Below, piece by piece: positions 32,201 through 36,800 of a stretch of DNA of 64,000 nucleotides. Each line of letters opens with the position of its first letter. Within the stretch, counting starts at the first letter, position 1. This stretch comes from Streptomyces sulphureus DSM 40104 (GTDB lineage: Bacteria > Actinomycetota > Actinomycetes > Streptomycetales > Streptomycetaceae): NCBI RefSeq assembly GCF_000381025.1, contig NZ_KB905814.1, positions 828,985 to 892,984 of the forward strand. The letters are read 5' to 3'. Below the pieces are notes generated by a model that made no database searches, was not told where the DNA came from, and saw only the letters and a program-made list of their open reading frames with translations. The translations under genes and the position numbers were made by a program.

Positions 32201-32786
32201 GACGCCCTTCCGGCCCGGCCGTCATCATTCCGAGTCGGACGACGAAAGAGAGGAAAGCCTCCTGCAGCGCCTCGGTCAGCGTCGGGAGCAGATGCGTCCG
32301 CTGCAGCAGATGGCTGAGGAGCGTCAGGATCGCGAAGCGGCTGCGCGCCTTCGCCAGCGCGATCTGGGTGAGCGAGGCGCCGCCCGTGAAGTAGGAGAGC
32401 GCCATGTAGATGGCGATCTCGACGAGCAGTCGGATCACCTCGGCGATGACCTGCCACTTAGACTCCATGATGTCCATGGAGGCTTTTCGGCGGCCCTCCG
32501 CTATCTGCTCGAGCTGCTCGCCGAACTCCCGGAGGTAGTTGCGCCCGCCGTCGTCGATGAGCATGTTCATCGCGCGGACGTATTCACGGCCGACGTCCTC
32601 CGGCATCGCCTTGGCCGTCTGCTTCACCGACTTCTCGATGAGCTGCGACAACCGCTGCATCTGCTGCCCGAGTTGGGCGTACGGAGTGCGGCTCTCGTAC
32701 GCCAGGTCCTCGTCGGCCTGGAGCAGACGTTCGCCGGTCAGGATGAAGAGCATCGCGTTCACTTCGGGCGACGGCATGATGCTCAC
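14211..32786 (-). CDS. Giant type VII-secreted polyvalent toxin-like protein (about 6191 aa)
   Basis: Predicted ESX substrate. The GTG start at 32786 follows GGAGGAGGGGAGCGCC. Residues 1-255 resemble the helical, membrane-touching N-terminal domain of CpnT-like proteins. Pro-rich linkers and repeats follow. Then come an OmpA-like segment (about 1105-1205), glycosyltransferase domain 1 (1250-1550, DVD 1380-1382), glycosyltransferase domain 2 (1980-2255, DGD 2116-2118), an unassigned domain (2600-2930), a zinc metalloprotease domain (HEFAH 3212-3216), and an OTU cysteine protease domain (Cys3470, His3636). A very long Thr/Ser-rich, probably beta-structured region spans about 3830-5600. Two OTU-like units at the C-terminus lack Cys and His (Ser5755, Gly6014). 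Lonely-Cys-type giants of Streptomyces look similar. Enzymes that alter host proteins by glycosylation and proteolysis are inferred. No immunity gene is seen. Frame and N-terminus are very secure; individual domain functions less so. Confidence 0.85.
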   Translation of the reverse strand: MSIMPSPEVNAMLFILTGERLLQADEDLAYESRTPYAQLGQQMQRLSQLIEKSVKQTAKAMPEDVGREYVRAMNMLIDDGGRNYLREFGEQLEQIAEGRRKASMDIMESKWQVIAEVIRLLVEIAIYMALSYFTGGASLTQIALAKARSRFAILTLLSHLLQRTHLLPTLTEALQEAFLSFVVRLGMMTAGPEGRRPDGFDWKKILQDGAFGAMAGFFTSVFHQVASNIVRGYDKNFLKNNDEIDFRPPPRTNHTPDGSTHSPGGKPDPDTGKGGTGPGPKETDSPGPKGTAGPGPKETGPNGHDSPGGSGTHTPPPRTSSPPPPYTPSPPPYTPKPPSTAARIGHHLVNESSLFIASGSGETLAELLHNGLFYGNWSVNPLTFVGAGISNRVNTVLDTAAINTGKNLRNVVDGLRGGGDPPASSPSNSSLSNSSAPSEVSGDPSGGPETVGKGGSSGAGPGAAAPRSGPQGQTAPPEAQGPLPEPSSNTLDGPGEVGSADVGSHGVDTDAPSEHADGARPSPERDLWRQVHTGSPEARAEALHELTELRGGVPPSSAETVLRSDLHRGLGDPDGIRVLPDGDSPTVVDDARRVQDVLSSLGPEVHTQPPSQPGALGDGVHTPGAVPGTDGASTDGSTSGPEPAAPNAAPNAAPNAAPNAAPNETDTGRPVPGPSSETSAGPQAENQGGPTHGPASAPTSSPPHDSASTSPHGSASTSPHGSASTSPHDSANPAPHDSASTSPHDSANPAPHDSATAPTHDSTTAPTNEASADRGSPPAAEGGPVPKAGPSRTGPFTVVVSEGPLPYEAPDEAARLLDSAGSDSAVVLGPPVPSPSTGPTGASPTAPAASPTGPPAASSSTARPGASPTPAPREAALLTRDGPGGEVRVQPLGDNEQLTAVMKSVHFPGADVLLPLSEAFDPSDSPGPHAPGPESSSGPSARPATESTNTVGTHAGPSTLPTSANTSATAPSHAAPPATETGVQGEAGSGPRATRAVPDADAVGHAQKPPVTEHGSTLSRPELELLMPEVRRELNRLVGPDRSSITRDDVVRLHDSLADWRKAQPLRARGEAIAQTFLTGAPARLLGGAPTPPSGYPHTQGSSSHRPGASPRGDTVTRVAFAEGSQQLSDAARAEIGNMAAEAVRRGVENARAELPLPVVEVVGRGNGSLLSGQDRADRARAIGRERAVAVADAFRTEVRNQVAKLQPNDARLVEEPLFTVNEHSKGRDPQAETAAERRTSDLTLRDPEQVVLGQETGGTASVPHTVHAVWFGGELGSAAQENLLAWRTRAAEAGWKVVLWGDAGALSANAAFIEKLTTSGDASFATVDRGVFPSDGSDAATGDRAHALMNWALQKGGYAMASDIARYGILHRDGGVYVDVDINPGKAKLPTEALMTHPNDVPFLAPQLRDSGQFRQLLADLNTERASEGKPPLHEDDANAMAAIVERQYAEGQFNNNFIVTPAGSSFMHRLLTGLRDPSEPSLLMRDVHQDAAELTGPNYIRRAVTSSLEESGNWPFGARWAREFRSWRVRFAPEAQQRWAGIGWLTAESDTQEGAGPAPAHEAGSTRTPADDGHGRPAGLRGGSPDTGVDPIAANWPIGRQITLAEPRFGNVSELPAAQARSGTQGIRADQSFTYEHPSPSRSTPLTYGVSGDGRVRLPSGETLEPGNWRRFGDDFVHEPSGALLRGDDGWIGRVSNLDEVLGAEHLLDPRAAEHTLAVNTDGLYLIPRGTAGSAGPAVHIPFPGSAPRQVGTDTVGRHAGPSTLPTSATAPPSVAPPVAETGVRGEAGSRPRATRAVPEADAVERAQESPPSEGKSSLSRPDLEFLMPEVRRELNRLVGPDRTSVTRDEVARLHDALPTWRKAQPLRARGEAIAQTLVSGAPVRLPGGAPTSPSGYPSAAELLGDLRESARVSDVRRVPGERTLGPNLFGGLDAPQPGPYVGSSTGLGSDGVVPFLDGADMVPGRSESSGQPRFSHHGMPQVVHAIWLGGSLRPDGPASGFWRRFGEAGQRHGQDALFTLWTDVPRGLVEEAAASGGRSSDPRLREVQAMVGWARDNNIRLVNVDEVFHAGEPLRLNREFRTELAKHTGPGWSAASDVLRWELLHRFGGLYSDGDNVIDSLDALRTVPESSEQYALHYVGEDFDNAAMAMVPGHPRAVEILDGIAERYGTAQPGLFGPMAGATGFWTGEAVVKVRRNSVMSRTGPDAVKHLLERDGGPSAISLPRIRGVEVRSDMSWLKSTGRQPLPMSRAETLAFTQDMVESLARGLFGNRPGDLHLTNFADALSRHPEPELVAESVVRFLAGREDFRSQVSGATIRRRENEGPDTLVTLPPAVRNLLAHDASGTPPLGAETGGWFVAEQSVPARLVSDPVADEATIWHVSPDAQPQAAQRPDTPEQGEVPWGRPGEPTEWTAQPHPDSDSESDDGFAMPLRRPAPAEEPRGVEPDSDSESDDGFAVPLRRPDPTQGPHQGPSSTAELAPPAPAASRAGGQGGRPVPRFVTDWSDSSQVSFQQRSAAIRAIDSAVQQVSPQPRLRELHQVLRAVETWKAQKTPSSSRWDAVAQLERAVHDRLRELESSRRPGPPVPEAAGETSSGPAGRRGGGRSVRVGGFGPASGFEAELHEFRVQIPPGEDDSAYDVVVTRPGLLHLTLDHVGDVPILEVVTAPARSLSGAAQDGRAEHDEVLDAFHDVLARLRGARQGISLEQLFPAEAGYQVDPLAADLAVRSNPPGTGTVLVHHTGTAPLAGAPAFIQHVVEHMRQELPQLQHAAGHARDGLRYAEQGAERFRAWLARSPEWAGQQRPWDAAELQGALALGYTQVAAAADGRSKHLKELTAVASRDSLGAIRAALGPAPRAFLEAESAWLADTFVETLPESVQQRGEVLERPLKGAAAPVRIGHYLDNLLHASPEHRVGQYDALTIRTEFGALDDNSDGEQPRIDPPVVRMEARHYATRYSDAQTVATEFDTLSDLSVQLYNQARELHGLPRVGEPLVPEQTHFPPTTGTSSAASTVPEPRPAVPSPHDTTDLSTSERSTISPEAVRELTHRLPVLTPDQRRAELSSLSNADRDVVAADPAVVDALRDGLSAAEFARTASQLIVHIPPEVQQPVSARQEAEQRLLPMLNDPEVTARLLHQGVRIFVAPRDVPGTEVGPFRAFNGAHQNGRWFAAERGWHSSGRVLASEENLLGETTDVPGAATYHDGYSTITHEFAHAVHHYGLSAADRQLVAEGYRAMLARGTGPDGPVHDPLDIINPERSYAARSEDEYFAQLSNAYLGTNEGTDPFTGQPRENTAAWVRGHERDMLPLLERVYGADPTAVSPGRANPTTATAAENETYAGFRALFDRAEGTLTAQPHPPVPGAVRAGPTAVPGLLPTATNTEGEPAGNTPGLSAEEPTDVLLSPPARPLPGASPDAAATVPPATSVPTTPPGAPVGSRNTGTEHDPRVGFETPGYPLDRRAIVGDGDCFFRSVLESAAAQGVPGFDGLDVQGLRRELRDHLRNNPEQAAGFFLERTDPVEIVLADLGPSDAVQERVRAGDPGAWRDLLRGSTYGALLDFAPTPAEARTVGLAETLAQTAWRTPMWDSPFGDLIPEVLAATRGVDLRVVSPQHTQRVNPDADGMPLFVAYNDRNHYEALQPPSAPAPVPPATTLSRTPDPSPVGPKEPTGKVLSAPANAPAIASRWGALANLGNLTGFANTGGLGKAFAWMPRVALPEVNLPSPALPSVSLPSLSLPAPHTRPSGVWQQLRDWTSGLLGSTRTPAPADDAPNAAEQDQSKPQPAPVETQLDRNRPPRILPGTSREPTVAPPESVTFADGSRLHPEFLNPADGTGDRSGGLMPGLGAQTLRDSDRVAERILAGLPERVRRTFDHTELRRMLREEPEAFTAPHGARFVSRGKSGRGFETTVRARPRHRWERFADPEGFAFTMEGAHSGTRTTGVPQSVSRARRLAGAVSLGPPLNWMVKVGGTFGRTRRTDYNTGTQQSSETEWRSMAGSHLHLDDVSYQVDVHEVTKDKSATRSRPANSAPTSVPPAATPSNSTATPTSSVATPSNSAARPTTSVAPPDGRADAQQTPRGWRRTPLRQDRFDVRNGLTWRLPDALTEQRAAAPSVPTEFALPPGARPRVTDTTALHFTDAPQTPVLDMFGARPGSSAHRALVSWLRPSRLLSLFPQFPGEQAGPELTRGARRRPLGHVVVDRVESHTARLVTEATTIELRDTGKFVQQNDRSHSTGTSVGVQFSAGPQQTLLLGPVDLRIQGGPSAGVDLATGRTLLVGGSAARKTTGVTKGTPTALYQVDRTLYLRTPGESADAARPIRVTTLDWIPATEARRLAGWDTTPPAHSDSAPAGVRPQAAPEAPPYLSKDHPTHLGQVRVEGFTPESATTAPRPASPSVEELADTVLDALAESYPGLFRPRWQRRFFGELAARYPRLNRLVRGGEYSRTALQNERQVREALNWPSLKQALERLATSGVPVAVTEQGKFRRTQHTVRLRADLRDRQYEGSSSERGLRSGVASGQQLGGGEQASSMQTAGVQLGLSPRDHAKAPETGWAKRIGWLTPGIRHVWSKQHGTNAQTTVSTDHLTAQSGVHRYSYRIELHATIENYRRPRALPRLATLGLLGTGAFVRRSPEQPLFAGRPAAIGRVELGAPAAHSPTSAALPPATPSAPGTPAPATPAPATPAPATPAPATPAPATPAPATPATPAPTTPAPAPTPPAPLSATEAEQLIDGTSELTAPTDAPAGWTRELLSHPFVLQSMEGAQQRLRALEEAAREASGDSWHLTTPGAPAYEALHRAMENLATVGHIGQLLGAFGFRTTGLNASGPLQNHGFQAAVRGLLHRPRVLGRPAKGSFEATLGSDRTLSGSVSTSSRTTVGMQNSLLLQQIDGHEPVHGTYAAGFQYTWGKGRSASRSLSNGRSTTLSYAGRQYALLADLTEHLAVRDRWSAFAGLFGTGSAAAVQRAFARLSSQVGDLVPSPRRAAGRRHTVQDALLLHLPMQDAIELGLAEDGMGTATPRMLADGYRLPSYLRQRGFLGHPSGQLDARQVAGTLLPRLKRLGVSAEDRAQVAHMLSPDMLLGQHAQLTADGVGLPIRYARGADPRRLADGKPGEVRFHLTPVTKRVERLRNGFEIEDDRTLGQGASQSRSYGSGPDASLGVAPAAAVDRGTTGLLAAGPSLQGAAAQQEQSSATRSDSAASTPGMSTTQSHTQLVTEYQLSVTVTDRLGNSLLARGGRNAEVSGPVGALRELLPTGVLLPKGDGAHPALGEAKLKAPRRGARPLAARDATPEGIEAWRSAGSDLSLDDVIGTGFVAVDMLGSQNVGDAMTLATGFAEGLGDGRLGRPLGPAALADAVRRARETPLTGLGTAPAQAMQEATGQTGLNSSLRGALGPSGRRLPQLSSASLFGQSHTADPALYAKLGKQGARLLAVEHAPSMEGNTRSGTENAQTAAAQQSTEATFGPAPMAGTDEAGVISPGVSGPLSSTAAGEALKSGNALASSSNPKVGTGRAMLFALPVRWLAVAEAHRRIGDSSLARTFGHVPRGPRAVEAETTALVWIRQDLAAELGLLDEASFPAAVRGAWDGVAAAQADLAAAESQYYDARARARAAWTAMDSAQQDLARDDSGTTTATAAHSDEAMERVREWRQARSDTELWAGRTEAAAQQRQRLHAAASRLTESHYTNPAPATGDSPSRPPAPAYEPPAWRERPPAEYRVSGGKGGEHRLTPTQSPPSGANPRPNLVAHPVTHGGASFFHALTAAAKYHLPRAPLVSTGFWSRFATSWWGSPADVATVRARLLSALADPANRDMLLALAPGRTDAFTQAELDAAGVRLDGAHAAEFREAGTVPEQRWLTDEERLRLATAALSRDFDGADAHTWDHWAADVLPALAARELGTPLTVVTEDGRAHRFLPAGVDPATEFGAAGPEPTLFLADGFFQVALPEGARPWAPPETSNETTAPSEGRHPSHTRWPWTATSTDEASRYTLDRDGTLRGPDGTVHRQGPAGGPGNGFFDALARSFEHAAQTAGLPDGERRAHREQAAQARRDPARMLGQAPPPGEHNAVAGLLDAPAQDAAAELARHAGRAGWRQRADETMARWVAAATDVTLTLVDEDGTAHTYPGTGAEGRPHLVLRRRGGDFVPLLAETGPPPPTRTVDTERPPDAETHGTGTTNPGSYADLIFRTLTGG
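14345..15570 (-). other. Two C-terminal OTU-like units without catalytic residues
   Basis: Within the giant gene. Unit 1 contains THGGASFFHAL (Ser5755 where the OTU Cys would be) and ends DGFFQVAL. Unit 2 contains GPGNGFFDAL (Gly6014 at the Cys position) and ends RRGGDFVPLL. Both follow the order of the intact OTU domain (GDGDCFF, then NHYEAL), but Cys and His are replaced. Homology is inferred from spacing and motif order. Confidence 0.5.
18656..18776 (-). repeat. 15-bp tandem repeat encoding PAPAT units
   Basis: Units of GCGGGCGCGGGCGTC and close variants encode a run of about eight Pro-Ala-Pro-Ala-Thr pentapeptides, a flexible linker around residue 4690 of the giant protein. Confidence 0.9.
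21870..22450 (-). other. OTU-family cysteine protease domain (in giant gene)
   Basis: The segment begins RRAIVGDGDCFFRSVLE, the classic OTU block with catalytic Cys3470 preceded by Asp, and ends FVAYNDRNHYEAL with catalytic His3636. The spacing of 166 residues is normal. OTU enzymes cut ubiquitin or other isopeptide bonds in eukaryotes; in bacterial toxins the same fold may process the toxin itself. Which applies here is unknown. Confidence 0.8.
22800..23560 (-). other. Zinc metalloprotease domain, HEFAH (in giant gene)
   Basis: The ITHEFAHAVHHYG motif gives zinc ligands His3212 and His3216 with catalytic Glu3213. A downstream acidic-aromatic block RSEDEYFAQLSNAYLG probably supplies the third ligand, as in lethal-factor-like peptidases, where a conserved E-x-F-A segment follows the HExxH helix. 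The domain could act on target proteins or in self-processing. Confidence 0.75.
25390..25537 (-). repeat. 90-bp-spaced direct repeat (DSDSESDDGF)
   Basis: Two nearly identical stretches of roughly 55 bp, at 25390-25447 and 25480-25537, each encode DSDSESDDGFAxPLRRP. They form an acidic low-complexity linker after the second glycosyltransferase domain. Confidence 0.88.
25950..27060 (-). other. Second glycosyltransferase domain with atypical codon use
   Basis: Encodes MPQVVHAIWLGGSLRPDG through GGLYSDGDNVI (DGD 2116-2118), a TcdA/OCH1-type sugar transferase domain. Many codons here end in T or A (for example GGT GGT TTG GAT), unlike the flanking G/C-ending codons on both sides, and A-rich runs such as CCAAAAACC appear. 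The domain seems to be a recent insertion from a lower-GC source. Confidence 0.65.
27090..27530 (-). repeat. Duplicated linker module, copy B
   Basis: Encodes a segment from HAGPSTLPTSATA through LMPEVRRELNRLVGPDR to GGAPTSPSGYP, close to identical to copy A at 29505-29955 at both DNA and protein level. Each copy precedes one of the two glycosyltransferase domains. Confidence 0.85.
28150..29040 (-). other. First glycosyltransferase domain (in giant gene)
   Basis: VPHTVHAVWFGGELG opens the domain. ASDIARYGILHRDGGVYVDVDI carries the metal/UDP-sugar-binding DVD at 1380-1382, and a conserved NNNF segment follows. This is the pattern of TcdA/TcdB- and OCH1-type glycosyltransferases found in many effector toxins. 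Confidence 0.8.
29505..29955 (-). repeat. Duplicated linker module, copy A
   Basis: Partner of copy B (27090-27530). In protein order it is followed by an OmpA-like segment (VVEVVGRGNGSLLSGQDRAD) and then the first glycosyltransferase domain. Confidence 0.85.
30488..30695 (-). repeat. 24-bp tandem repeats (HDSASTSP type)
   Basis: About eight units of 24 bp, such as GCGGCGAGGTGCTCGCGG plus AACCGT or AATCAT, encode octapeptides of the form PHGSASTS / PHDSANPA in a low-complexity linker of the giant protein. Confidence 0.88.
30799..30858 (-). repeat. 12-bp tandem repeat encoding PNAA units
   Basis: Five consecutive units TTCGGTGCGGCG, the last degenerate, encode a run of Asn-Ala-Ala-Pro. This is a typical slippage-prone linker. 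Confidence 0.92.
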
Positions 32787-32909
32787 GGCGCTCCCCTCCT
32801 CCCTGCGGAGAAGGCACGCGCGGCGTTCCGGGCGGCAAGGCGATGCGCGCAGCACACCATGGCCCCGCGGCGACGCAACGTCCGGCGGCGGGGCATGGCG
32901 CGGGCGGGA

Positions 32910-33263
32910 TCAGGGGGTGCGGAGAACATCTCTCCCTTGTACCGTCTTGGCCGCCTGGCTGATCTCCTCCATCGCGTCGTCCCGGATGCGCTCCATGGTG
33001 TCGACGTTCTGCTGGGTTCCGTCGGTGATGCCGACGATCGCATCCCGGATGGACTGGAGGGTCGCCTTCGCGTTCTCCCGTTCCTTGCGCTCCTGCGGCT
33101 TCATCTTCTTCGCGTACTCGTCGTCGTGGCCCGGCCAGGAGGAGGTCCCGATGATCTGGTCGAGGAACTCGGCCGTGATGTTCTTGGTGAACTCCGCGAT
33201 CTCGGTCAGCTCCTCGATGCCGTTCTGCATCCGGTTCGGATCGCCGTAGTAGCGGTCGGACAC
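32910..33263 (-). CDS. WXG-type small secretion partner
   Basis: A 117-residue, all-helical, polar protein with two predicted helices separated by SSWPGHDDEY, a W-P-G turn equivalent to the WXG motif of ESX substrates. It lies 123 bp upstream of the giant gene and may be its chaperone or heterodimer partner for type VII secretion, as small EspC/Esx-like proteins are for CpnT-like toxins (inferred). GTG 33263 follows GAGGAG; that ribosome binding site overlaps the stop of the YbaB-like gene, so translation is probably coupled. Confidence 0.75.
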   Translation of the reverse strand: MSDRYYGDPNRMQNGIEELTEIAEFTKNITAEFLDQIIGTSSWPGHDDEYAKKMKPQERKERENAKATLQSIRDAIVGITDGTQQNVDTMERIRDDAMEEISQAAKTVQGRDVLRTP

Positions 33264-33265
33264 GT

Positions 33266-33712
33266 CTACTCCTCGTCGTCCCTGAGCGCGTCCTGCCAGG
33301 GCGCGCGCTTCTCGGTCGGCTCCTTCTCGGCCGGCTGCTCCAGCACTTCGGGGCCGAAGAGCTTGGCCCAGTCCACGTCCAGCCCCGGCAACTCCGGTGT
33401 GTTCTGGCTTGCTTCGGTGAGCGGCGCCATGAGCTCCATGACATGGCGTTGCATACGGGTGCGCGCCTCCTGGGCCGCCTCCAACACGCTCGCCGCCAAC
33501 TCCTGTGCCCCCATGCCACGGTACTTGCCGTCGAGGAACGTCAGATCGGTCAGCTCGCCCTGCGGACCGACGGTGGCGCGCACCGAGCGGTCCGAGGAGT
33601 AGGCGTCGAACGAGCTGTCCCGCAGCTCCCGTTCGGTGCGCGCGACCGCTTCCTCCGTGGCCTTGAGCTCGGCCTGCGCCTGCGCGATCCGCTGCTCCAA
33701 CGACTCCGGCAC
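33266..33712 (-). CDS. YbaB/EbfC-like protein
   Basis: A 148-residue protein with the YbaB layout: an N-terminal helix (LEQRIAQAQAELKATEEAVARTERELRD), a beta sheet (VRATVGPQGELTDLTF), and a C-terminal helix (AQELAASVLEAAQEARTRMQRHVMELM). A polar tail follows. YbaB/EbfC proteins are dimeric nucleoid-associated proteins. Members inside actinobacterial ESX loci are common and may instead serve as chaperone-like partners of substrates. GTG 33712 follows AGGAGGG. The stop is two bases before the next gene's start. Confidence 0.78.
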   Translation of the reverse strand: MPESLEQRIAQAQAELKATEEAVARTERELRDSSFDAYSSDRSVRATVGPQGELTDLTFLDGKYRGMGAQELAASVLEAAQEARTRMQRHVMELMAPLTEASQNTPELPGLDVDWAKLFGPEVLEQPAEKEPTEKRAPWQDALRDDEE

Positions 33713-33818
33713 GGTGCCCTCCTCTCTCACCGCCGCACCCCGTGCGCGGCCCTTTCCACCAACCCCCCTGTGCGGTCCGGGGGTCCGGACCGCGTGCCGT
33801 CGCACGGCGTGCGTCAGG

Positions 33819-36800
33819 TCATCGTCCGATGACCGCGGGCGCGCCGCCGTCGTCGGTACCCCAGACGTCCTCGTCCTCCTCCAGGTAGTCGCCCGAGGAG
33901 GTGGAGGTGCGCGGTGCCTCGGCGGACCCCTCGGACCCCTCGTTCTCCGTGCGTCCGCCGGTCGTCGCCGGACGCTGCGTCAGGAAGGTGTCCTCGTCCT
34001 CGCCGCGGCCCCAACCGCTGCGCCGCCGGCGTTGCCGCCGCTTGCTCTCCTCGGCGGCGTCGTGCAGGACGGCGCGCACCCGCTCGCTGTTCCCCTTGTC
34101 GCCCGCACCGCCGCCGCCCATACCGCCCATACCGCCCATGGGCGGCATCATCGGCGCGCCGCCGGCACCCGCGGGCTGTTGCCCGGCGCCCTGGCCGGAC
34201 GTACCGCCACCGCCCGGGGCATCCGAGCCCGCCCCGCCGCCGTCCGCGCCGACGCCGTCGAAGAGCCCGTTCCCGGCGCTGGTCGACGCGGTGTTCCCCG
34301 GGAGGTCGGTGTCGAGCGACGACGTCGAGCCGCCTCCTCCGCCGCCACCGGCACCGTTGAGGTCGGGAACCTGCGTTTCGATGTCGCCGAGGTTCCCGGT
34401 GTTCCTGCTGCCGAGGCCGTCGAGACCGTCGAGTCCCCCGTTGCTGCCGGAGTTGAGCCCCGCGAGGTCCGTCGTCGTGGTGTTGCCCTCGGGGTCGGTG
34501 GTGGTGGCGATGTTGGTGTCCGGGTTGATCCGCTGGGTGGTGCCGTCGGGCCACTCCGTCGTCAACTGACCGTCCTTGAGGGACGTCGTGGAACCGTCCG
34601 GATTCTGCACGTTCGCTCCGTGCTTCAGGTCCGTCGTCGACTCGCCACCTGGCCCCGACGACGTCAACTCGCCCGAATCCGGATCGAATACCGACTGGCT
34701 GCCGTCCGGGAACGTGGTCGCGAGGTCCCCGCCCTCGGTCAGCGACGTCTGGCCGCCCGTCGGCGTCTCCAGCCCGTCGCCGCCGAGGCCGCCGCTGTTC
34801 AGACCGTCGAGGTTGCTCACCGACTCGGTGAGCGGCTGGTCGAGGTTGTTCCCGAGGTCGCCCAGGCCGCCGAGGCCGCCGTTCTCCTGCCCGCCGTTGA
34901 GACTGCCGAGGTTCTCCGTCGTCGTCTTGCCCTCGGGGTCCTTCGTCGTCGCCTCGCCGGTGTCCGGGTCGATGGACTGCGTGGTGCCGTCGGGCCACTC
35001 CGTCGTCAACTGACCGTCCTTGAGGGACGTCGTGGAACCGTCCGGGTTCAGCACGCTCGCACCGTGCTTCAGATCCGCCGTCGACTCCCCATCAGGGCCC
35101 GACGACGTCAACTCGCCCGTGTCCGGATCGAATACCGACTGGCTGCCGTCCGGGAAAGACGTCTCGAAGTTTCCGTCCCCCGTCAGCGAGGTCTGCCCGC
35201 CCGTCGGCGTCTCCAGGCCGGTGTCGCCGCCCGGGCCGCCGCCGTTCAGCCCTTCGAGCTTCGATAGCTGTTCGTCGACGTTGTTGTTGCGTTGATTCTG
35301 GTTGGGGGACTGGTTGGCGCCGCCGGGGCCGTTGAGCGCGCCCATGACGTGGGCGCCCGATTCCTGGTTCAGCCCGCCGCCGTTGTTTTCGCCGCCGTTG
35401 CCGAGGATGTCCTGACCGCCGAGGACGGATTCGGTGGAGGAGGTCGGCGGGCCCTCGTTCAGGTTGTCGAAGTTGAGCGTGCCGGGGCCCGCGTTACCGC
35501 CGTTCGAGCCGCCGAGGTCGTTGCCGCCGTTCAGGTTGTCGAAGTTGAGCGTGCCGGGGCCCGCGTTACCGCCGTTCAGGCCGCCGAGGTCGTTGCCGCC
35601 GTTCAGGTTGTCGAAGTTGAGCGTGCCGGGGCCGGCGTTGTTGCCGTTCAGGTTGCCGAGGCCCTCGTTGAGCTGCTCGTCGAACTCCTCCTGCATCTTG
35701 TCCATGTGGTCCTCGTACTTGTCCCGCTCTTTGTCGAAATTCTCCTCCTGTTCGTTCAACTGATCCTTGAACTCGTCCCGTTGGTCCTTCATGTCGTTCT
35801 TGAGGTCGTCGATCTGCTCCTTGTAGGCTTCCTCCTGCTTGTCGAGCTGTTCCTCGTAGCCGTCCTTCAGCTTGTCGATCTCTTTTTCGTAGTCCTCCTT
35901 CATCTTGTCGATTTCATCCTGTGCCTTGTCGTCCGAGTCGCCGCCCTTGTTGTTGTAGTCCTCGGACGCACTGCTCGTGGTCTTCGGCGTGGGCTGGTTG
36001 TCGGAGAAGTCGTCGCTCAGATCGGCGAAGCTGTTGTTGAGCTTGGACTGCAGGTCCCGGGAGGGCTCCCCGAGGTAGTCGTCGACCGCCGCGTTCCAGA
36101 TCCGGACGGCCTCCTCGCCCACCTTCTTCCAGTTCTCCTTGTCCTCCAGGTCGCCGTACTTGGGGTGGGTGGTGGTGAAGCCGCCGTCCGTCTCCGCGCG
36201 CGTGGTGGTGATCGCCGGTCCGTACCCGCCCCAGGACGTCGTCGTGTGCAGTGTCACCTTCGAGACGTTGTTCTCGTCCACCCACACGGCCAACTGGTGC
36301 AGCACGTTGGCGAGCACCCGCAGCGGGTCGTAGTAGTCGGACTGAGCCCACTTCTTCCAGTGCCCGATCAGCTCGCCCGCGGTCTCCTTGACGTCCTTCT
36401 TCGCCTGCTGGAGCGCCTTGGCGTACACCGTGTTGCCCGAGCCCTCGCCGGTGCCCGATGTGGTGAAGGTGTCGACGTACCCCTCGTAGTTCTTGCGCGC
36501 CTTCTTCAGCAGGTTGACGAAGATGTCGGCGGACTCGCCCTTCCAGACCGCCTCATCCTTCGTGAGCGCGTCCTCCCAGCCCTTGATGGTCTCCGAGTGG
36601 TTCTCGAAGAACCGGGAGACCCGGTCGAAGGCGTTCGCGGTGTCGTCCAGGGAGTCGAGGTTGACCGGCTGGTCCTTCACCCGGGCGCTGTTGAAGACCA
36701 CGCCGGAGGTGTCGCCGCGCTGCAGCGCCAACAGCGCGTCGCGCGGCCCGTTCATGTACTCGCGCAGCTTCTTCTGACTGAACTTGTCGTCGTTGTAGTC

